A stretch of DNA of 64,000 nucleotides. Source: Lasiosphaeris hirsuta (lineage: Eukaryota; Ascomycota; Sordariomycetes; Sordariales; Lasiosphaeriaceae). Shown here piece by piece: positions 58,314 through 64,000 of this stretch (the stretch's first letter is position 1; every line of letters begins with the position of its first letter). The notes under the pieces are model-generated. The model was given only the letters and a program-made list of their open reading frames with translations, was not told where the DNA came from and ran no database searches. Both the position numbers and the translations under genes were made by a program. The stretch lies in NCBI GenBank assembly GCA_030549175.1, contig JAUKUA010000007.1, positions 2,480,001 through 2,544,000 on the forward strand. Reading direction: 5' to 3'.

Positions 58314-61026
58314 ATGTCGGAGCCGAGCGACCGCAGCCGCAGCGAGGGCAGCCCCACGGCGACCGAGCTGGGCGAGCGGGATCGGGACCATGATCGTGAA
58401 CGCGGTGATCGAGGTCCTCCGCGCAAGAGGCAGAGAGTTCGTCTCAGCTGCCTCGAGTGCCGCCGCCGCAAGCTCTCATGTGACCGCGAGTTCCCCTGCT
58501 CCCGCTGTCTCCAGTCGGGGACCGGCGATCGCTGCGAGTACGAGACGAGACCTGGTTTGGCGCCCCTTAACAAACTGGGCCTATCCCAGTCTACCATCTC
58601 CGGGCTCGATTCCACCCGCCTGTCCCTACCCAGCGGTGGCGCCGACTCGTCCATCTACCGGAGAGACGCTCGGGAAGCCGATCGCATCCGTCGGCTAGAG
58701 CTCGAGGTCGCCCAGCTAAAAGGCCTCCTCGGCAAGCAGATTTCCCTCGACGGTAGCACCATCCTCGACCAGTCCCCCCCTACTCAAAAGCTCGATAACA
58801 CTGGGCCCGATGCCGCCTTACCTCCCTACACCCAGCTGTACGGTCACGACCCCTACCAGTCCTACCAGGACCGTGAAGAGCCGCGCTTCTTCAGGGGTAA
58901 GGAGTTCAAGACTCGTTACTTTGGTCCACACAGCGCCTTCCTGGCCTTTTCGGAAGTATGTTTACATCTCTCCCTCTCATCTCCTCCTCACTCCCTTCTT
59001 TCCTCCGTTTCTGTTGCTTTTCCATTAACATCATGGCAGCTATCCGGCTTGTCTCCTTTCATGAAAGAGACCTCAGACGAGTGGCTACGGCCGCTCCGGC
59101 TACAGCATGACCGTAAGGACCGCCGCAAACGTGCAGACGACCGGGAAAAGAAGTTCCACGAGCCAGACCTGGCGCTCGAGGCTCTCCTCCCATCTAAAGA
59201 GGAGACGGATAATCTTGTATCCATCTACCTCGATCAGTTCGAGCAGATCCATCGTATTATACACATCCCTAGCTTCCGCAGACAGTATAACAAGTTCTGG
59301 GAAGGCCCCGAAAACAGGAATGCTGCCTTCACCGCCTTGATCCTGGCCATCATGGCCACGTCGAGCTGTCTCGACGAGAATGCGCCGCAGAAGTTTGAGA
59401 AGCTTGTCTCGATTTCGCATGCGAATGCCCTCAAGTGGATCCAAGCCGTCGATGCGTTTATGGTAGGCCAGAGTCAGAAGCACCGCCGATTGATACACTT
59501 CCAGATCGGCTGTCTCTTGTATCTCGCCAAACGGGTTAATACGGTCAAGAAGAAGCGCTTTTGGACGGGCGCTGGCGCCCTTACAATGGACGCAATTTCC
59601 GTTGGTCTTCACTGGGAACCCAGTCATATGAATGACAAGATCTCGCCCTTCAACCAGGAAATGAGGAGGAGACTCTGGGCAACGATACAGAGCTTTGATA
59701 TACAGGCGTCGTACGACTATGGTCTACCAAGCATCCTAAACGCGCTGCACTCAGATGTCAACCCACCGAGGAACATCGATGACGAGGAGTTTGATGAAGA
59801 CACCAAGGAAATGCCTCCTTCCAAACCGACTACCGAGTACACTTTCTCGTCATACCAGCACCTCACTCGACAGAGCTTGCCCCTCCGCGTAGAGCTTGGC
59901 GGCGTCCTGACCGGTCCTTCCAAAGACCTCGACTACGACCAAGTCATCCGCTACACCAACGAGATCAACCAAGAGATAGATTCCCTCCCTTCATGGGATG
60001 TGAGTGACGAGAGCACATGTAGCGACGGGCAGAGTGTCCCAAAGAAGCCCCTCCTCGCGTACACCCTCTTGCACATCCAACTCCGCCAATACATCATCAC
60101 CCTGCACCAAACCTACCTCCGTCTCCGTAAAACCAATTCCAAATACCAATACTCTGAAATAATCTACTACAACGCGGCGCGCGACATGGTGCTACTCAAT
60201 GATAAGCTCGCCCAGCAAGGGATCCGCACGCTCAGCTTCATCCGCGAGGATAGTCTCACTCTCGCTATTAACCTGTGCTCAGTCACAATCCTGCAGCCGC
60301 GCGGGTCAACCAACATGATTATGATCAACTCGCAGCACACGCTGCAGCTCATTGAGAAATGCCTAGCCATGAAGGAGGACCGTATCCTCCGGTGCGGTAA
60401 TCACGAGCCTTGGGGTTACTCCATCATGTGTGCCGCTTATGGCCTGCTCGAGGCCCATCTAGGGACAAAGACCCCCGAAGCCGCCAAAGCAGCGTCGGCG
60501 GAGCGTTTTGTCAATGTCCACTATAAACTGTTGGCGGGCCAGGAGCCACCGGCGAGTAGCCAGTTGTCCTCCTGTCCTTCGGCTGTTGTTCAAGGGGTGG
60601 GGCTGCCTGGGGCGGGCCTTGGTGGGCGGAGGTCGGCGACACCATTTTCAGCACTGCCGCCGCCGATGGAGGCGTTCGTTAGGTCCAAGGTGGGTGCCGC
60701 TGCCGATACCCCTTCCGTCGGCAGGGAATATGCTAATAACAGTATGCAGTCGGTCACCCCGTTCCCCTCGGCATCCCAGGGCAGTGCTACGGGCGCACCC
60801 GGGCCCATTGAGGTCCCGGGCACGCCTTGGTGGTTGCCGAATTCCGATCCGAATGCTATAACACAGGTGAGTTTCATCCCCACGAACGGTATTTCTCGTG
60901 CAGTGATAGCTGATAACTGTCTAGCCAATAAACGATTTCAATAGTTTTGAGATGTTGGGGCTGAACCTGAACAATCTATGGGGACATGTCGATTCCTGGG
61001 ATTGGGATCCGTCCTTCGACAGGTAG
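58314..61026 (+). CDS. Zn(II)2Cys6 transcription factor with fungal-specific TF domain
   Basis: Model: exons 58314..58955, 59040..60866, 60925..61026; introns 84 and 58 nt; 856 aa. Start context CACCATG. The binuclear cluster is complete: Cys46, 49, 56, 62, 65 and 74 (C-x2-C-x6-C-x5-C-x2-C-x8-C), preceded by a basic PRKRQRVRLS. A dimerisation coiled coil lies at about 120-145 (RRLELEVAQLKGLL). The fungal transcription-factor middle domain spans about 260-560 (YLDQFEQIHRIIHIPSFRRQ, then RRRLWATIQSFDIQASYDYG). Intron 1 is a multiple of three with no stop and so reads through, but its T/C-rich content and ATTAAC branch mark it as an intron. Splicing intron 2 gives an acidic, aromatic end (SWDWDPSFDR) instead of an early stop. 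The regulated genes cannot be told from sequence. Confidence 0.92.
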
Positions 61027-62079
61027 TTTGTGTGGCATGGACCTTTGTGGAAGCGCGAGTTGGAATTCGTAGGAGAAAATGGTGTCTTTGCCGATCGAAT
61101 GGGAGTTGCAGCGGGTTTGGGATACCGATTAGACACATTAATGTGCGGGTATTGAAAGGAAGGGGGGCGTGTAAGCTGTATGATATACCAAGTTCGATAC
61201 CCAGAGGTCCCCTCTCAATCATCAATGAGGAACAAAACTACAATTATTTGGAGCCCCGCTGCGGGCTGCCAACATTGCCAACCTTGAATACTGACCTCTG
61301 CCCGGGTTCTCGTAGAACCAGGCCCTCCTAGATTTCAGGTTGTTTCCCTTGAGGTATCTGCGCAGGTATAGACGATTTGTTCTGGCAAGCGCCAGTCGTT
61401 TTCCATGACGACACTGTGGGCCCAATGGCGCTCTCGTACCTACCATGGAAGCCCGTATCGGTGTGCCTGCCTCTTTTGAGGTTCACCACTGCACGACGAT
61501 GCAGCCCCCGGTCGCAAACCGGTCTTGCATTTCAGAGCAAAACGTTTTAGCTCATGCCACGACCACCCCCTCACCCATCAATAAACCACTCTCGTTGAAC
61601 TGCAACCGTGCATCCCGCAAAAACACACGGTCTGGTTTCTTACTGTCTCCAGATGACATTATCACGCAATTTACAACGCTCACAGACACTGCTTTGAACC
61701 TGGTGACTTCTTCGCGTCTTCATGGGCTTCTCAGGGGCAAAACTGAGACCCCCAAGTAGACGGACTACGACGGCTTAGCTTCAGCCCGAGTCACTCACTA
61801 TGGCTTTCAGTGTCAGTCTCTTCTCCGATCTGCACTCGCTAGCCAGGACACCAAAGTCATGATAGAGCTTAAAGGTATTTGGCTGGGTAACATGGATATG
61901 TTGTATCCTCAACCTGGATCGGAAGCGCCCACCTTTCTCTCTCTCTCTCTCTATTTATCTCATCGCCATACTATGTTGCCACATTTACCCTGCGGTAGTG
62001 CTGTTTCCACAGTTCCGATTCAATGTTGCTTAGAACACTCGTGCCCAGAGAGGTGTGGGGTGTCCATGATTTGCCCAGC
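61027..62079. other. Intergenic region zinc-cluster gene to CFEM receptor gene
   Basis: This 1.05-kb interval holds the 3' end of the upstream gene and the receptor promoter. A 104-codon ATG frame (61445-61759, context ACCATGG) shows weak codon bias and no domain; I do not call it a gene. A CT repeat at about 61936-61952, followed by TTTATCTCATC, lies 130 bp before the receptor ATG. Confidence 0.5.
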
Positions 62080-63928
62080 ATGAGGTCTACACAAGCCGCC
62101 ACCGCCGCTTTGTTTTCCTTACTCCTCTCTCCCCTACCGACCGCTGTTGCTCAAAGCCAAAAGAACCCCGAAAACGCAGTCCAAAATCTCACCTCGAGCA
62201 TTCCAGAATGCGGCGTGGACTGCATCTTACAGTTCAGCCCCGGTGTCAACTCTTCGTGCACCGGGAACGGCACCGACACGACATGTCTTTGTGGGCACGG
62301 CATCCGCTACTACACTGATGTCTTGAACTGCGTCCAGGCACGCTGCACCATAGAGGAGTCAATAGGTCAGTCCAGCTCAGCACACTACTCGTCATTTGGC
62401 GGGTAACTGACAGCGGCAGAGACTGCCCGAGGAGCATGGGAGGCGTGTGGGAGACCGCAGCGCTCTCGCAAGGCTGACCTGCTTGCAGCCCTTTCAATTG
62501 AGATACCCGCCTTGCTTTGCGTCTTTTTGAGGTTATTTTCTCGCTGGTGGACTGTACCTCGGTTTGAGGTAGACGACTATATCATGATGCTTGTCGCAGT
62601 AAGTGTTGATCACCCCTGCCTGTATCGATCCCAGGGTCTGACTGTCTTTCTCTGTACAAGCTCCTCTACATCATCTTTGAAAGCTTGGGAGGTATAGGTA
62701 TGTGCATTACCAGGATAGTAGGGAGTCACGGGCGAGGGCTAATGGGACACAGCTGCGCAAGTTGCCTTTGGTGTCGACATATGGACCGTTGACGGTGCCA
62801 GCCTGACCCTTTCTCTGAAAGTGAGTGCCCAGTGTTCAACATATACCAAAAGAGATATGTTTCGAGATAAAGACTAACGGAAGACGCGTGTAGCTCTTCT
62901 ACATCGGCGAAACCCTCTATCTCGCTATCCTCACGCTCACCAAACTCTCGATTCTTTGGTTTTACTTGCGCATCTTCCCGAACGCTATGTTCCGCTTCAC
63001 TGCATACGCCGTCATGGCCTGGGTGAGCCTTTCAGGTGCTATCTTTGTCTTTCTTCAGATTTTCCAGTGCGTACCAATTCCATTTATCTGGGAAGGATGG
63101 AAGAAGGGGGACTTTGGGCCGTACAGCTGTCTCGACATCAACGCATTGGGGTTCACATCGGCGGCATCCAGCATCGCCCAAGATATTGTCATCATCATAA
63201 TGCCATTGCCACTTCTGACCAAGCTCAACGTCTCAAGGAGGTCCAAGTTTGGCATCATATTGATGTTCTCGCTTGGCATATTCGTCACCATCACCAGCTG
63301 CGTCAGGCTATGGACGCTCTACACCTTTGGGGATTCGGTCAACCCGACCTGGGAATACACCAATGCTCTGATATGGACCGGGTTAGAGGTGGCCGTAAGT
63401 ATCATCGTCACCAGCTTACCGGCTATCCGTGTCCTGATTAGTCGATGCTTCCCTGGCATGTTCGGTTCATTATCTGGAAGCCGCCGCCGAAGAGGCTACA
63501 GCTCAAACAGTTCGTTTGGGAACGATACTTATGTCGCATCTTGGTATAGCACGCCGCCGGCGCTGAAGAGGATTTCGGAAATTAGCCGCATCTCATCGAT
63601 CGTGGTAGGGGAGATAAGCGGTAGCAGCACCAACGAGAATGCCGGGGGAGAGGAAAGTCAGATTGAGCTGCGCGGCAAAATAACGGGGTTCACCGATGAG
63701 CGCCATTGTTGCCCTCCCAACTTTCCAAGCGAGCATGTGGGTGCATTGGCGTCAAGGAGAGCCATCTCACCTTTGCCAAATACTGGAGATGTACCGCCAA
63801 GTGGGAGAAGCACCATGAGCCTACCGCAGCAGCGGTCGCAAATATCGGAATGTACACGCCCCGAGAGGATGGCGTCGGCGACGACGACGGCTGATGCGGC
63901 CGAGTTGACTAGTGCCGAGAGGTGTTGA
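62080..63928 (+). CDS. CFEM-domain seven-helix receptor, PTH11 type
   Basis: Model: exons 62080..62365, 62420..62598, 62661..62697, 62753..62820, 62894..63928; introns 54, 62, 55 and 73 nt; 534 aa. Residues 1-24 form a signal peptide (MRSTQAATAALFSLLLSPLP...AVA). The extracellular CFEM domain (about 25-110) has eight cysteines, including the TTCLCG pair and WEACG. Seven hydrophobic helices follow, matching the fungal rhodopsin-like (PTH11-type) family: VDDYIMMLVALLYIIFES, LFYIGETLYLAILTLTKL, a loop with GPYSCLDINA, and ALIWTGLEVAVSIIVTSLPA. The cytoplasmic tail of about 170 residues is Ser/Gly-rich. In Magnaporthe, PTH11 senses surfaces during infection; the ligand here is unknown. The middle exons are 37 and 68 nt, so the splicing is best checked with RNA. 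Confidence 0.92.
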
Positions 63929-64000
63929 AAGTCCAGTCTCCTGATGCGGCTTTCTTTTGTTCGATACCAAGATCACGGCGTTTCGGGTTCCCCTTTTGAT
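63929..64000. other. Window end, 3' flank of the receptor gene
   Basis: Seventy-two bases after the receptor stop. Nothing is recognisable. Confidence 0.5.

Noticed and set aside
58314..60944. Unspliced 876-codon reading of the zinc-cluster gene
   Set aside because: 58956-59039 has GT/AG ends, an ATTAAC branch motif and CT-rich content, and 60867-60924 splices to a conserved-looking acidic end.
61445..61759. 104-codon frame with ACCATGG start
   Set aside because: Weak codon bias, no domain, and an overlapping open frame on the other strand; probably promoter DNA of the receptor gene.

Overview
The window comes from a filamentous ascomycete, most likely a Sordariomycete. Every recognisable gene is eukaryotic and fungal. 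Introns are short (54-84 nt), begin GTNNGY and end YAG, often with a CTAAC- or CTGAC-like branch site. The gene set includes a Zn(II)2Cys6 regulator and a CFEM/PTH11-type receptor, families typical of filamentous ascomycetes. I see no prokaryotic, viral or organellar DNA. I saw no rRNA, tRNA, CRISPR array or intact transposon by eye. Base composition looks balanced, without the AT-rich tracts expected from heavy repeat-induced point mutation.

Layout. 1-1307: 3' end of a TAF4-like TFIID subunit gene, open at the left edge. 1308-22574: about 21 kb with no convincing conserved gene. It holds homopolymers, minisatellites, perfect palindromes, and one promoter-plus-leader-like stretch (about 14.1-16.4 kb) with a possible 65-codon spliced small ORF. 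22575-34986: a dense block of ARPC5 (+), NDUFAF5 (-), AP-2 alpha (+), ATG18 (+) and a PPS1-type dual-specificity phosphatase (-). 37994-38943: an unknown gene whose frame breaks in the middle. 43604-44227 and 49099-50091: two unrecognised coiled-coil proteins, each after a long non-coding stretch. 52437-56572: UPF3 (-) and a Ppg1-type PP2A-like phosphatase (+), divergent. 58314-63928: a Zn(II)2Cys6 transcription factor and a CFEM-domain seven-helix receptor, both on +.

How the genes relate. ARPC5 (branched actin), AP-2 alpha (endocytic adaptor) and ATG18 (PI3P effector) lie within 9.2 kb and all act at endomembranes; this is a neighbourhood, not a pathway cluster. The other genes are housekeeping or regulatory and look independent. 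Divergent pairs (NDUFAF5/AP-2 alpha, UPF3/PPG1) share short promoters.

Points most worth a second look: (1) ATG18 is followed, after its TAG stop, by about 120 more sense codons in the same frame; (2) the unknown gene at 38 kb has a clean one-base frame shift inside strongly biased codons; (3) the 21-kb gene-poor interval contains a transcript-like region; (4) UPF3 carries a second, C-terminal RRM and an RGG-like tail; (5) a 23-bp near-perfect hairpin lies downstream of AP-2 alpha. Gene models were built by hand from reading frames and splice signals, without database searches.
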